Counted from the stretch's first letter, positions 48,626 to 58,863 are shown. The stretch is DNA of 64,000 nt from Herbaspirillum sp. 3R11 (GCF_004563925.1 NZ_SPNJ01000003.1:496001-560000), one strand, 5' to 3'. The notes: a model not told the origin generated them from the letters alone. Numbers and translations: made by a program.

Positions 48626-48657
48626 AAAAAAACCCGTTCGGATTGCTCCCAACGGGT
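48626..48657 (-). terminator. Intrinsic terminator of the small Lys/His-rich protein gene
   Basis: On the minus strand ACCCGTT and AACGGGT form a 7-bp stem around a 12-base loop, followed by seven T. It is about 100 bp downstream of the gene ending at 48756. Confidence 0.75.
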
Positions 48658-48755
48658 CAATGGCGATATCAACCTGCAACCTGAATCAGACCGGTCTCGG
48701 AATCCTCCGACCTATCCCCATCACGACTTGCCTGGTCAAAACCCCCTCCGGTAAA

Positions 48756-48983
48756 TCAGGCGCCTTGATACAGCTTGCTGTTCTTGCTCTTCTTGGCGTG
48801 TTTTTTGTGCTTCTTGTGCTTTTTAGCGTGTTTCTTGTGCTTGGCATGCGGCGCCTTGGCTGCCGGTGCTGCAGGTGCAGTTGCTGCCGGTGCGCCAGGC
48901 GCTGCTGCAGGTGCATTCTGTGCCAGGACAGGCATGGCGAAAGCGGCGACGAGTACGGCTGCCAATAATTTATTCAGTTTCAT
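48756..48983 (-). CDS. Small secreted Ala/Pro- and Lys/His-rich protein
   Basis: 75 residues: a Sec signal peptide (MKLNKLLAAVLVAAFAMPVLA, cleavage after residue 21), an Ala/Pro segment (about 22-44), then a strongly basic KHKK-type repeat (KHKKHAKKHKKHKKHAKK, about 49-66). No known domain. The basic tail could bind polyanions such as DNA, lipopolysaccharide or exopolysaccharide, but this is inference. The gene has its own terminator. A shorter read-out on the + strand is a shadow. Confidence 0.75.
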   Translation of the reverse strand: MKLNKLLAAVLVAAFAMPVLAQNAPAAAPGAPAATAPAAPAAKAPHAKHKKHAKKHKKHKKHAKKSKNSKLYQGA

Positions 48984-49150
48984 CTTTTCCTCTTAAGTTG
49001 GTTCTTACAAGCTCGCTGACGATTGTTGGTCACGTCCCCCGTCAATTCGGCGAATCCGCTCTGACATGCGGCCTGTCACTGCTGTAACGCCAGAATTTCG
49101 ATTCGCGTTGACACAGTTTAAGCTTCACACCCTAGAAATCTATTCGGGAA

Positions 49151-49699
49151 TTACCTGATGTATTTCACCGCAGTTTTGCGGACCGGCTCGGCTTTTTTGG
49201 TGGCAGCGTGGTCTTTCTTGCTCGCTGCTTTGGCCTGCTGTTCCTTCACCGCGACCGCGTGGTGCGGCTTGGGGGCCGGTGTGGCAGCTGGTTTGACAAC
49301 GTGACCGGCTTTCCCGGCATGCGCTTTCTGCGCTGCGTGCCCGGGATGCGGATGGGTCAATTTCTTGACAGGCGCCTTGCTTTTCTTCTGGACAGCTTTA
49401 CTCGCCTTTACCGGTTTGGCCGGCTTGGTGGTGTGCGCCTTCTTGCCTGCCTTCGCTGCCGCGCCAGATTTTGGTGCAACTGCCGGCGCCGGTGTCGCGG
49501 CAGTCTTTGCCGTTGCATGATCGCGCCGGTCTTGCAGGATCTGCGCTTCGCGTACGGTCAGCTTGCCGGCCTTGAGGTCGCGCACGATGCTGTCGTCGGT
49601 GTATTTTTTCTGGCTGCTGCCGGTCTGCGCGCCGGCGCTGGTGGTGATGACAATGGCGGCTGCTGCCGCCAGCATGCTGAGCATGCCCTTGGTTTTCAT
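49151..49699 (-). CDS. Secreted Lys/Ala/His-rich protein with histone H1-like tail
   Basis: 182 residues with a signal peptide (KTKGMLSMLAAAAAIVITTSAGA, cleavage near residue 24). A short conserved-looking segment follows (KYTDDSIVRDLKAGKLTVREAQILQDRRDH). The rest is a long Lys/Ala/Pro/His-rich tail resembling histone H1 or AlgP-type low-complexity tails. The start at 49699 is set by the signal peptide; the longer frame runs into the family A repeat. Function unknown. It and the 75-residue gene at 48756 are two secreted basic proteins side by side. Confidence 0.7.
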   Translation of the reverse strand: MKTKGMLSMLAAAAAIVITTSAGAQTGSSQKKYTDDSIVRDLKAGKLTVREAQILQDRRDHATAKTAATPAPAVAPKSGAAAKAGKKAHTTKPAKPVKASKAVQKKSKAPVKKLTHPHPGHAAQKAHAGKAGHVVKPAATPAPKPHHAVAVKEQQAKAASKKDHAATKKAEPVRKTAVKYIR

Positions 49700-49748
49700 G
49701 ATTCCTTGCTTCCCTGAACTGGTTTCTCTTGTTTCTCTTGTTCTGCTT

Positions 49749-49901
49749 AAACCTGCTTGCGATCTGTAGCGAGAGGCCATCAGCCGGTGGCGGACGGAGC
49801 GGAGCTTAGTTGGAACCCTTGGAATGTACTTTAGTACATGAGGATTCCGAGCACCGCCCGACGCCGGATCATGGCCTCGCAGTAAGATCGAAAGCAGGTT
49901 T
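49749..49901. repeat. Palindromic intergenic repeat, family A copy 2
   Basis: A 153-bp element bounded by AAACCTGCTTGCGATCT (49749-49765) and AGATCGAAAGCAGGTTT (49885-49901), with the same internal GTAC-N4-GTAC palindrome as copy 1 at 1620-1763. The right edge touches the stop codon of ugpQ (49902-49904). It separates ugpQ from the downstream secreted-protein gene. Confidence 0.85.
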
Positions 49902-50663
49902 TTATGCCGGGCCGATCAGGTCGATACGGTCGGTGCAAAATCCATCCACACCCCAGCCCAGAATCTCTTCCGCGCGGGCCGGGTCGTTGACGGTGTAGCA
50001 GAATAAACCATATCCCGCCTGTTTCACCGCCTGCGCCAACTCCGGCGTCAGATTCTTGTGACTGGTGTGCAACGCCACCGCTTCGAGCGCCTGCAAACGC
50101 GCTTCCCAGTCCGCGGGAATGCGATCGACCAGGAAGCCGCGCGGGATACCCGGCGCGACCCGCTTGGCCGCCATCAGCGCGTCGAAGGAAAACGACGAAA
50201 ACAGCGGCAGCGTGCGGTCGTTCTGCCCCGGCACGTGGGCGGCGATTTCGGCGGCGAAAAAGCGCGCCGTCACCTCGCCCGCCACTTCGCCGGTGCGCAC
50301 CGCCCAGGCGTCGCCGGCCGGCTTGATTTCGATGTTCATCCAGATGCCGTTGGCGCGGCTGAACTCCAGCACCTGTTGCAAGGTGCAAACCCGCTCGCCG
50401 GCGTATTGCGGGCTGTGCCAGCCGCCGGCGTCAAGCTGCTGCAACTGCGCCAGCGTGTGCTCGGCGACCTTGCCTTCGCCCGGCAGCGTGCGGCCGAATA
50501 CCGGGTCGTGCATCAGGATGGCCTGCTCGTCGACGGTCAGCATGACGTCGAATTCGACCGCGCGGAAACCGTGCTCCATGCCGCAGCGGAAGCCCGCCAG
50601 CGTGTTTTCCGGCGCCAGCGTGCCGCCGCCGCGATGCGCTACTACTTTTGGATAAGGCCACAT
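49902..50663 (-). CDS. ugpQ: Cytoplasmic glycerophosphodiester phosphodiesterase
   Basis: A 253-residue GDPD-family TIM barrel that splits glycerophosphodiesters into glycerol 3-phosphate and an alcohol. Motifs: VAHRGGGTLAPENTLAGF with catalytic histidine H10, and AVEFDVMLTVD with metal-binding E/D residues. No signal peptide, so UgpQ rather than GlpQ. No ugp transporter genes are adjacent. The gene ends directly against a palindromic repeat. Confidence 0.93.
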   Translation of the reverse strand: MWPYPKVVAHRGGGTLAPENTLAGFRCGMEHGFRAVEFDVMLTVDEQAILMHDPVFGRTLPGEGKVAEHTLAQLQQLDAGGWHSPQYAGERVCTLQQVLEFSRANGIWMNIEIKPAGDAWAVRTGEVAGEVTARFFAAEIAAHVPGQNDRTLPLFSSFSFDALMAAKRVAPGIPRGFLVDRIPADWEARLQALEAVALHTSHKNLTPELAQAVKQAGYGLFCYTVNDPARAEEILGWGVDGFCTDRIDLIGPA

Positions 50664-50831
50664 GTATTTCTCCCTGCAGAATTTAGTGCCGACATTCTAT
50701 GCCGGGCGGCGGCACGATAACAGCATTTCATCAAGCCGATCCGACGCTTCGTCGCCGGACGGTTTTCCAGGGGTTGAATCGGGTTACCATTCCGTCATCA
50801 GAGAACTCACCGGATTGACTCAGAACTTTTC

Positions 50832-51920
50832 ATGAACATTCCCGCTTCACGCTTACGCCTCATCCCGCCGGAACTGCTGCGCGGCCTGCTGCCGACCATG
50901 ATCATCAACCTGCTGTGTGCGCTGGTGGTTACCTATCTGATGCGCATCGGCGCCGGCTTCGTTGAAAACCTGGTGTTTTCGATCTGCATCGGCACCACCG
51001 CGATGGTGCTGATCGACTGCGGCCGCCTGCTGCTGTGGGGCGAGGACGAGCCGAACAAGCCGGGCTTCCTGCTGATGCTGGTGATTTTCGCGCCCTTGTC
51101 GTTCGTCATCGGCAACATGATCGCCAGCGCCCTGCTCGGCTATCCGCTCAGGATTTTCACGACCGGCCAGGCCAACAACACCATCGGCGTGATCGTCCTG
51201 ATCCTGCTGGCCTGCGTCGGCGCCACCCTGTTCTACTGGAACCGGGAAAAAATGGCCGCGCTCGAAGCGCGTAACGTCGTCATCGAGAAGCAAGCCTTGC
51301 AAGCCCAATTGCAGATGCTGCAGGCGCAGATCGAACCGCACATGCTGTTCAACACGCTGGCGACGCTGCAAACGCTGATTTCCAGTGAACCGATCCGCGC
51401 GCAACAAATGCTCGACCAGTTGATCCATTACCTGCGCGCCACGCTGTCGACTTCGCGCAGCGAACAGACCACGCTGGGCCAGGAGTTCGACCTGATCAAG
51501 GCCTACCTCGGCCTGATGTCGCTGCGCATGGGCCTGCGTCTGACCTACACCTTGCAGTTGCCGGATGAATTGCGACGCCAGCGCATCGCGCCGATGCTGC
51601 TGCAACCGCTGGTCGAGAACGCCATCCGCCACGGCCTCGAACCCAAGATCGACGGCGGCGACTGCACCGTCAGCGTGACCAAACATCAGGAGTTGCTGAT
51701 CATCAGCGTGTTCGACACCGGCAGGGGCCTCAACAGCACGGCCAGCTACAATCGGCCGGACAGCACCCACCTTGGCCTGGAAAACATCCGCGCCCGCCTG
51801 GCGGTGTTGTACGGGCCGGAGGCCGAGCTGACGCTGACGCATAACATCCCCGAAGGCACCGTCGCGCAGATCACGATTCCCATGTACGCGCTCAAGAAGT
51901 CCTACATCGAGCCCAATTAG
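50832..51920 (+). CDS. Sensor histidine kinase, LytS/AlgZ (HisKA_7TM-less, His_kinase) type
   Basis: A 362-residue membrane kinase with four predicted TM segments (about residues 17-37, 45-66, 77-101, 116-136). It then has a coiled-coil, the His_kinase domain with phospho-acceptor H170 in AQIEPHMLFNTLATL, and an HATPase domain with LVENAIRHGLEPK and DTGRGLN. This is the AlgZ/FimS and LytS group. It pairs with the LytTR regulator 10 bp downstream. Divergent from ugpQ. The stimulus is unknown. Confidence 0.9.
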   Translation: MNIPASRLRLIPPELLRGLLPTMIINLLCALVVTYLMRIGAGFVENLVFSICIGTTAMVLIDCGRLLLWGEDEPNKPGFLLMLVIFAPLSFVIGNMIASALLGYPLRIFTTGQANNTIGVIVLILLACVGATLFYWNREKMAALEARNVVIEKQALQAQLQMLQAQIEPHMLFNTLATLQTLISSEPIRAQQMLDQLIHYLRATLSTSRSEQTTLGQEFDLIKAYLGLMSLRMGLRLTYTLQLPDELRRQRIAPMLLQPLVENAIRHGLEPKIDGGDCTVSVTKHQELLIISVFDTGRGLNSTASYNRPDSTHLGLENIRARLAVLYGPEAELTLTHNIPEGTVAQITIPMYALKKSYIEPN

Positions 51921-51930
51921 CCGATCGACC

Positions 51931-52728
51931 ATGCCCACCACGTCGCCACCTGTCCGCGCCCTGATTGCCGAAGACGAAGTCCTGCTGGCCGACGCCCTCT
52001 CCGCGCAGTTGCAACGATTGTGGCCCGGGCTGGAGATTGCCGGCATCGCGCCCAACGGCATGGCGGCCGTCGAGCAGGCGCTGGCGCTGCAACCCGACGT
52101 CCTTTTCCTCGATATCAGGATGCCCGGCCAGAGCGGCCTGGAAGCGGCGCGCGAACTGGCCGACGAATGGCCGGACAAGCCCCCTTTTCCCTTGCTGGTG
52201 TTTGTGACCGCCTACGATGATTATGCAATCCAGGCCTTCGAGCAGGCGGCGCTTGACTATGTACTGAAGCCGGCCAACGACGAACGCCTGGCGCTCACCA
52301 TCGCCCGTCTGCAGGCGAGGTTGAAGGAGACAAATGACCGGGGACTGGAGCAGGTGCTGGCACGGCTGCGCGGCTTGACGCCGGCCGCCACCGCGCCGCA
52401 GGAGCGCCTGCGCATGATCCGCGCCGCCGTCGGCAACCAGATCAGGCTGATTCCGGTCGACGACGTGGTGTATTTCGAAGCCACGGACAAGTACGTCAAC
52501 GTCGTCACCGCGGACGGCGAAGCGCTGATCCGCACCAGCCTTAAAGAATTGATCCCGCAGCTCGATCCCGAGCGTTTCTGGCAGGTGCATCGCGGCACCG
52601 TCGTGCAGATCGCCGGAGTCGCTGCCGCGCAGCGCGACGACGCCGGCAAATTGTCATTGAAGCTGCGCAAGCGGCCCGAGATGCTGGCCGTCAGCCGCCT
52701 GTTTGCACACCTGTTCCGGCAGATGTAG
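51931..52728 (+). CDS. LytTR-family response regulator (AlgR-like)
   Basis: A 265-residue regulator. The receiver domain holds E14-D15, the phospho-acceptor D61 (VLFLDIRMPG) and K111 (YVLKPAND). The C-terminal LytTR DNA-binding domain (about 165-262) has VDDVVYFEATDKYVNVVTADG and WQVHRGTVVQIA. Relatives such as AlgR control alginate, type IV pili or cell-wall genes. It starts 10 bp after its kinase. Target genes cannot be seen here. Confidence 0.92.
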   Translation: MPTTSPPVRALIAEDEVLLADALSAQLQRLWPGLEIAGIAPNGMAAVEQALALQPDVLFLDIRMPGQSGLEAARELADEWPDKPPFPLLVFVTAYDDYAIQAFEQAALDYVLKPANDERLALTIARLQARLKETNDRGLEQVLARLRGLTPAATAPQERLRMIRAAVGNQIRLIPVDDVVYFEATDKYVNVVTADGEALIRTSLKELIPQLDPERFWQVHRGTVVQIAGVAAAQRDDAGKLSLKLRKRPEMLAVSRLFAHLFRQM

Positions 52729-52761
52729 GCCGGCGACAAGCGATAATTTACAGCGGACAAT

Positions 52762-53226
52762 TTACAGCGACGGCTTGACCGTCATCAGCCACACTATTCC
52801 GAGCGGCAGCAGCGTCGCCAGCGTGCCGGCCACCGCCCATGCCAGCGCCAGACGCCAATAGCGCGCAGGAATCGCGGCATCGCGCGGCAACGGCGCCAGC
52901 AGCTTCGCCTGCGCCCTTTGCAAGGGAATCAGCACACCCACCCACAGCAATCCGGTCGCCGCAAACAAGCCATATGACCAACGCAGCCAGGGCAGCTCCG
53001 GTATGCCGGTTTGCGCCGCCAGCGCCCGTCCGGCCACGGCCAGCAAGACCACGCCGCCGAACGTGAAAAACACGTCGGCCCAGTTGGTCGCGCGCACGGC
53101 GAAACGGATCACGGCCAGATCGCGGGTGCGATCGGCCATGAGCTTCCAGAAGGCGGTGACGATGATATTGCCGAGAAACAGTACGACGCCCAGCAGGTGC
53201 AGGGTCTTGAGCAAGCCGACAGACAT
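52762..53226 (-). CDS. DUF2269 integral membrane protein
   Basis: A 154-residue inner-membrane protein with four predicted TM helices. The N-terminal pattern LLKTLHLLGVVLFLGNIIVTAFWK is that of the DUF2269 group, whose function is unknown. ATG at 53226 has AGGAGAATTCC directly upstream, so the longer frame is not used. Convergent with the LytTR gene. Confidence 0.85.
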   Translation of the reverse strand: MSVGLLKTLHLLGVVLFLGNIIVTAFWKLMADRTRDLAVIRFAVRATNWADVFFTFGGVVLLAVAGRALAAQTGIPELPWLRWSYGLFAATGLLWVGVLIPLQRAQAKLLAPLPRDAAIPARYWRLALAWAVAGTLATLLPLGIVWLMTVKPSL

Positions 53227-53351
53227 GGAATTCTCCTGTTGATCCAATCAAATCAGGATTCCAGTATCTGCGGCGGCGGAAGAAGAAAACAGCGCGATGC
53301 GACGAAATGCCGCCTGCGCGGAGCGAATTGCAGCGGGAGATCAGCTAGCGA

Positions 53352-53393
53352 GAATTAACGGCCGCGAATTAACGGCCATGAATTAACGACCAT
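53352..53393. repeat. Triple 14-bp tandem repeat
   Basis: GAATTAACGGCCGC, GAATTAACGGCCAT and GAATTAACGACCAT follow each other (53352-53393). The last unit overlaps the stop codon of the small lipoprotein gene, so the TAA is repeated every 14 bp beyond the gene end. Confidence 0.8.
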
Positions 53394-53532
53394 AATAGCC
53401 GCCGCCACCGTAATACGGCCCATGGCGGTAATAACCACCGCCGTGCGGCGGGCCGACCGGGACCACGATGCAGGCGGACAGCGAGGTGGCGACCAATATG
53501 CCGGCAATGGCGAGTTTGAGCAGCTTCTTCAT
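53383..53532 (-). CDS. Short Gly/Tyr-rich lipoprotein
   Basis: A 49-residue predicted lipoprotein. Lys-rich start MKKLLKLAIAGILVATSLSA, lipobox LSAC with Cys21, then GPPHGGGYYRHGPYYGGGGYYGR. The Gly/Tyr repeats resemble small outer-membrane or stress-related lipoproteins, but no function can be assigned. Support comes from the excellent AAGGAGG site and the textbook lipobox. It is shorter than common gene-calling limits. Confidence 0.75.
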   Translation of the reverse strand: MKKLLKLAIAGILVATSLSACIVVPVGPPHGGGYYRHGPYYGGGGYYGR

Positions 53533-53734
53533 GACGTCCTCCTTGGACTTGACGATGGGCACAGCTTGCCAGCAAAGGAAAACGGCAGGTAATTCGCATC
53601 CGTATCAGGTGTAATCAATTATTTCCTGCGGTACGCCTGCGGCAAGCGCTGGCGATGCGCCGCAAAACCCCGTCAACACCGCTTGCTGCGGTAAAATGTC
53701 TGTCTATACCTATATGTCTCCCCACAAAGCGTCC

Positions 53735-55489
<1,755 letters not shown>

Positions 55490-55510
55490 TCATTCCAACA
55501 ATATTCTTCC

Positions 55511-55541
55511 CGCCGGCATCCCAGGACGCCGGCATTTTTTT
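55511..55541 (+). terminator. Intrinsic terminator of glnS
   Basis: GCCGGC and GCCGGC pair around ATCCCAGGAC and are followed by a run of seven T. Confidence 0.8.
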
Positions 55542-55549
55542 GCGAGTCC

Positions 55550-55852
55550 ATGATGTTTGAAACATTGCAAATCCAGCGCTTCTCGTTCGGCACGGTGTAC
55601 AAGATTCTGTTCCTGGCCTCCACGTTTTCGATGGTGCCGCTGGCCATCCTGATGGGATTGTTCGCTTTCTTCGGCGCCGAAACCATCGTCTGGAACGGCC
55701 AGCACCTGACCGGTCTCATGGGCCTGATCGCCTCGCCGTTCGTCGGCATCATGATGGCGCTGATCTTCACCGGCTTCCTCGGCACTTTGTTCGCTTGCGG
55801 CCTGTGGCTGTATTCGAAATTTCGTCCGCTTCATCTCAGCTATACAAAGTAG
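55550..55852 (+). CDS. Small two-helix membrane protein, unknown function
   Basis: A 100-residue protein with two strongly hydrophobic segments (about residues 20-45 and 55-92) and short polar ends. Not recognised. It begins just downstream of the glnS terminator and ends directly against a palindromic repeat. Confidence 0.65.
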   Translation: MMFETLQIQRFSFGTVYKILFLASTFSMVPLAILMGLFAFFGAETIVWNGQHLTGLMGLIASPFVGIMMALIFTGFLGTLFACGLWLYSKFRPLHLSYTK

Positions 55853-55954
55853 GAGCTGTTAACAAAACGTCGGTGGCAAGGCGCGCCGACGCAGACAGTA
55901 CGAACGTACGGCAAGGAGGCGCAACGCCGCCAGCGGCGTTTTGTTAGCAGCTCC
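55852..55954. repeat. Palindromic intergenic repeat, family B
   Basis: A 103-bp element bounded by GGAGCTGTTAACAAAACG (55852-55869) and CGTTTTGTTAGCAGCTCC (55937-55954), 17 of 18 matching. It contains GTACGAACGTAC at its centre, the same design as family A. Its left edge starts on the last base of the stop codon of the membrane-protein gene. Confidence 0.85.
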
Positions 55955-56005
55955 AAACCCGGACATGCGCATGTGCGCATGCAGGTACATACCAAAGGAC
56001 ACAAC

Positions 56006-56515
56006 ATGACCATCTCCTTCTATAACGCTTCGGTACCCGTCTTCAAGCAAGGCCTCAACAGCCTCAAGGCCATCCTCGCCAAGGCTGAAGCACACGCCAC
56101 AGCGAAGAACATCGACGCCGATGCCTTCCTCAAGGCGCGTCTGTTTCCCGACATGCTGAACCTGACCCGCCAGGTGCAGATCGCCGCCGATTTCGCCAAG
56201 GGTGTGCCGGCGCGTCTGGCCAATGTCGAAGTGCCGCCGTACGAAGACAACGAAGCCAGCTTCGCCGATCTGCAAGCGCGCCTGGACAAGACCCTGGCCT
56301 TCATCGAGGCGCTCAAGCCGGAACAGTTCGACGGCGCCGCCGACCGCGAAATCGTGCTGCGTCCCGGCACGCCGAAAGAAAAGCGCTTCACCGGCGAAGC
56401 CTACCTGCTGCACTACGGTGTCCAGCACTTCCTGTTCCACGTCACTACCGCTTACGACATCTTCCGTCACAACGGCGTCGAAGTCGGCAAGAGCGATTAC
56501 ATCGGTACTTACTGA
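56006..56515 (+). CDS. DUF1993 family protein
   Basis: A 169-residue cytoplasmic helical protein of the DUF1993 family, which belongs to the DinB-like four-helix bundle group. Family-like features are SVPVFKQGLNSLKAILAKAE at the start, FPDMLNLTRQVQIAADFAKG, and a C-terminal YLLHYGVQHFLFHVTTAYDI. The function is unknown. ATG at 56006 has AAAGGAC upstream. Confidence 0.85.
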   Translation: MTISFYNASVPVFKQGLNSLKAILAKAEAHATAKNIDADAFLKARLFPDMLNLTRQVQIAADFAKGVPARLANVEVPPYEDNEASFADLQARLDKTLAFIEALKPEQFDGAADREIVLRPGTPKEKRFTGEAYLLHYGVQHFLFHVTTAYDIFRHNGVEVGKSDYIGTY

Positions 56516-56572
56516 TCTTCAGCAGGAAGCCCGCAGTCCATCGCGGGCGATCAGATAGCACAGAGCGTATTG

Positions 56573-56610
56573 AAAATCCTTCCGTCGTTATTTACGGAAG
56601 GATTTTTTTT
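56573..56610 (+). terminator. Strong intrinsic terminator
   Basis: AAATCCTTCCGT and ACGGAAGGATTT form a 12-bp stem around CGTTATTT, followed by a T-run. It ends the DUF1993 transcript. Confidence 0.88.
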
Positions 56611-56775
56611 GACAGGTGAATCTGGCATCTGGCACGCAGCCAAACTTCCGCTGCAGCCTCGTCAACCTCTGCTTGAGGCTGAAGCGATATCAAATGTAAT
56701 CAAATGCATTATCCGTTGGCGAGCGAAGAATTCTCGGTATAGTGCGATTGTCCCAAAATCGAAAAGAGTCACCAC

Positions 56776-57180
56776 ATGAAACGCTTCTTATACGCATCCG
56801 CACTTGCCCTCAGCTGCATGACAGTGCTCTTGCCCGGTCAGGCCGCGGCACAAGTCAGCGTCAACATCAATATTGGCACCCCGCCGCCGCCGCCTCGCTA
56901 CGAAGCGGCCCCGCCGCCACGCGGCGGTTATATATGGGCGCCCGGGTACTGGAACTGGAATGGCCATCGCCACGTATGGGTGCAGGGGCACTGGGAACGC
57001 ATGCGCCGCGGCTATGAATATGACCGCCCTGAATGGCGTGAGGGACCGCGAGGATGGGAGCTGCATCGCGGTGGCTGGCGCCGGGGTGAAGAACGTCATC
57101 GCGAACATGACCACGACGATCGTCATGACGGCCGCCGCGATCATTGCCCACCGGGGCAGGCAAAAAAAGGAAATTGCTGA
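56776..57180 (+). CDS. Secreted YXWGXW-type repeat protein
   Basis: 134 residues: signal peptide (cleavage after AQAAA, near residue 25), then PPPPPRYEAAPPPRGGYIWAPGYW, NWNGHRHVWVQGHW, REGPRGWELHRGGW and a His/Arg/Asp-rich tail. Tandem aromatic-Gly-Trp repeats are those of the YXWGXW family of exported proteins, whose function is unknown. The charged, His-rich end may bind metal. Single gene. Confidence 0.85.
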   Translation: MKRFLYASALALSCMTVLLPGQAAAQVSVNINIGTPPPPPRYEAAPPPRGGYIWAPGYWNWNGHRHVWVQGHWERMRRGYEYDRPEWREGPRGWELHRGGWRRGEERHREHDHDDRHDGRRDHCPPGQAKKGNC

Positions 57181-57301
57181 TCCTGGCATCGCCAACCGGC
57201 AATCTGCCGGTTGGCTCGCACAAGGCATATCACTACGCTTTGTGCGTTTCTTCGCAATCGCGTCGAATGTGATGAATATTATTTGACGAAACGATCCGCG
57301 A

Positions 57302-58315
57302 TCACCAGATCTTCAGCCATTTGAGCAAGCCCACGGTCGCCACGCCCAGACCCATCATCACCCACATCACCATCGTGAACGAAGCCTCGTCATGCAGGCC
57401 CGGCAAACCCGCCACGTTCATCCCGAAGATGCCCGACACCAGCGTCGCCGGCATCAGCAGCGCGGTCAGGATCGACAAAGCCATCAGGTTGCGGTTCATC
57501 TGCTCGGACATCTGCGAGGCGATCTCTTCCTGCAGCAGCTTGGCGCGTTCATACAGCGCCTCCAATGTCAGGTGCAATTCATTGAGTTCATCGAGCGCAT
57601 GGTTGAGTTCTTCCAGCGCGGCGGTCGGCACCCAGGCCGGGCGCAGACGATTGAGCTGATTCAGCAAGCGCCGCTCGGGCGTGATGTGGCGTCGCAATTC
57701 CGCCAGCTGGCGTCGGATTGCGCTCAACTCGGCGCGATCTTCCGGCCGGCGATCGGACAGCACCGACTCTTCGATGTCATCCACCTTGTCGTTGAGCGAG
57801 GCCACGCGCGCATCAAAGCCGTCGGCCAGGCAACGTAACAGCTCGGCGAACAACTCCATCGGGTTGTCGAACAATGCGCCGTCGAGCACCTTCTGGCGCA
57901 GCATGTTGGTCGAACACAGCGGCTGCGTGCGCAAGGTCAGCAGACGGTTGCCGTCGAGGAAAAAATGCAGTGCGCCCTTTTCGGTGCCGGTGTCGCCAAT
58001 TTCCATCTTGAGATCGGCCAGCGTGCCGTAGGCGCCGTTGGCGGTGGTGTGCAGGCAGGGGTGGGTGTCGCTGCTGAGCAGGAATTCCGCGATGTGCTCG
58101 GGAATGTCGTCGCTGGTTTCCATCCAGTGACGGACCTTGACGTCGGCGGTCTTGACGTGCAGCCAGCTGAACGCCGGCGCCGCAATCTTGCGCGCCATGA
58201 CTTCATGCCACTTCAATTGGGTGGCGCGGCCCTCGTCGAAACGGAACGCGCAAATGAAGCCTGCGGGCTCGTACAGCAAGTGCAAGGCCTGAGGCGTGTC
58301 CGGGGGATTGTGCAT
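57302..58315 (-). CDS. zntB: CorA/ZntB family divalent cation transporter
   Basis: A 337-residue inner-membrane transporter. A large N-terminal cytoplasmic domain and long helix are followed by two C-terminal TM segments with the family signature GMNVAGLPG between them. The sequence resembles ZntB, which handles zinc, more than the magnesium channel CorA, whose motif is usually YGMNF. Single gene. Confidence 0.9.
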   Translation of the reverse strand: MHNPPDTPQALHLLYEPAGFICAFRFDEGRATQLKWHEVMARKIAAPAFSWLHVKTADVKVRHWMETSDDIPEHIAEFLLSSDTHPCLHTTANGAYGTLADLKMEIGDTGTEKGALHFFLDGNRLLTLRTQPLCSTNMLRQKVLDGALFDNPMELFAELLRCLADGFDARVASLNDKVDDIEESVLSDRRPEDRAELSAIRRQLAELRRHITPERRLLNQLNRLRPAWVPTAALEELNHALDELNELHLTLEALYERAKLLQEEIASQMSEQMNRNLMALSILTALLMPATLVSGIFGMNVAGLPGLHDEASFTMVMWVMMGLGVATVGLLKWLKIW

Positions 58316-58419
58316 GGCGCGGCGCTATCGACGTGAAAACGCTGGATTCTACCGGCCGACTTTGACAATTTTGTGACAAGGCCGGCGCCGTGAAGGCGCA
58401 GCGGCCCGGTTCTGAACGA

Positions 58420-58659
58420 TCAATAGTTGTAGTTGCGGTTGGCGTAGGCGTCGCGGGCGGCGTCGCATTGCGACATCTGCGCCTTGGACATGCCCGAGGT
58501 GCCGTTCATCTGGCACTGGTCGGAAATCGATTTGGCTTCATCCAGATGCTGGCGGAAATAAGCGTAATCCTTCTTGCCCGCCAGGGCGTCGCAACCGGAC
58601 AAGAGGGGCGCAGCGGCAACGCACAACAATGCGAGGGAATGTGTCAGAGAGATCTTCAT
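58420..58659 (-). CDS. EexN-like small lipoprotein
   Basis: A 79-residue lipoprotein. Signal with lipobox LLSGC (Cys22), then KKDYAYFRQHLDEAKSISDQC and CDAARDAYANRN. This pattern (aromatic-x-x-x-H-xx-EA...C) matches the EexN family of entry-exclusion lipoproteins of conjugative plasmids, though chromosomal members without known conjugation genes are common. ATG at 58659 fits the lipobox. No conjugation genes are nearby. Confidence 0.65.
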   Translation of the reverse strand: MKISLTHSLALLCVAAAPLLSGCDALAGKKDYAYFRQHLDEAKSISDQCQMNGTSGMSKAQMSQCDAARDAYANRNYNY

Positions 58660-58863
58660 ACGGCGTGTTCCTGTTTTTTGAGTGATAAGCCGCGGCCGGC
58701 AAGAGGCAATTCCTTCGCATGCATCACAGTCCCCTTCCCGAGCCTGTTCCGATGCAAAGCAGATATGAAGCAATTGCCACGCGTGAGTATAGTAAGTTCA
58801 TGAACATTGCTCAATGGAAATCTGGCAAGTTCGTGCAGTTTCAAATCGGTAAAACTTTGCATG

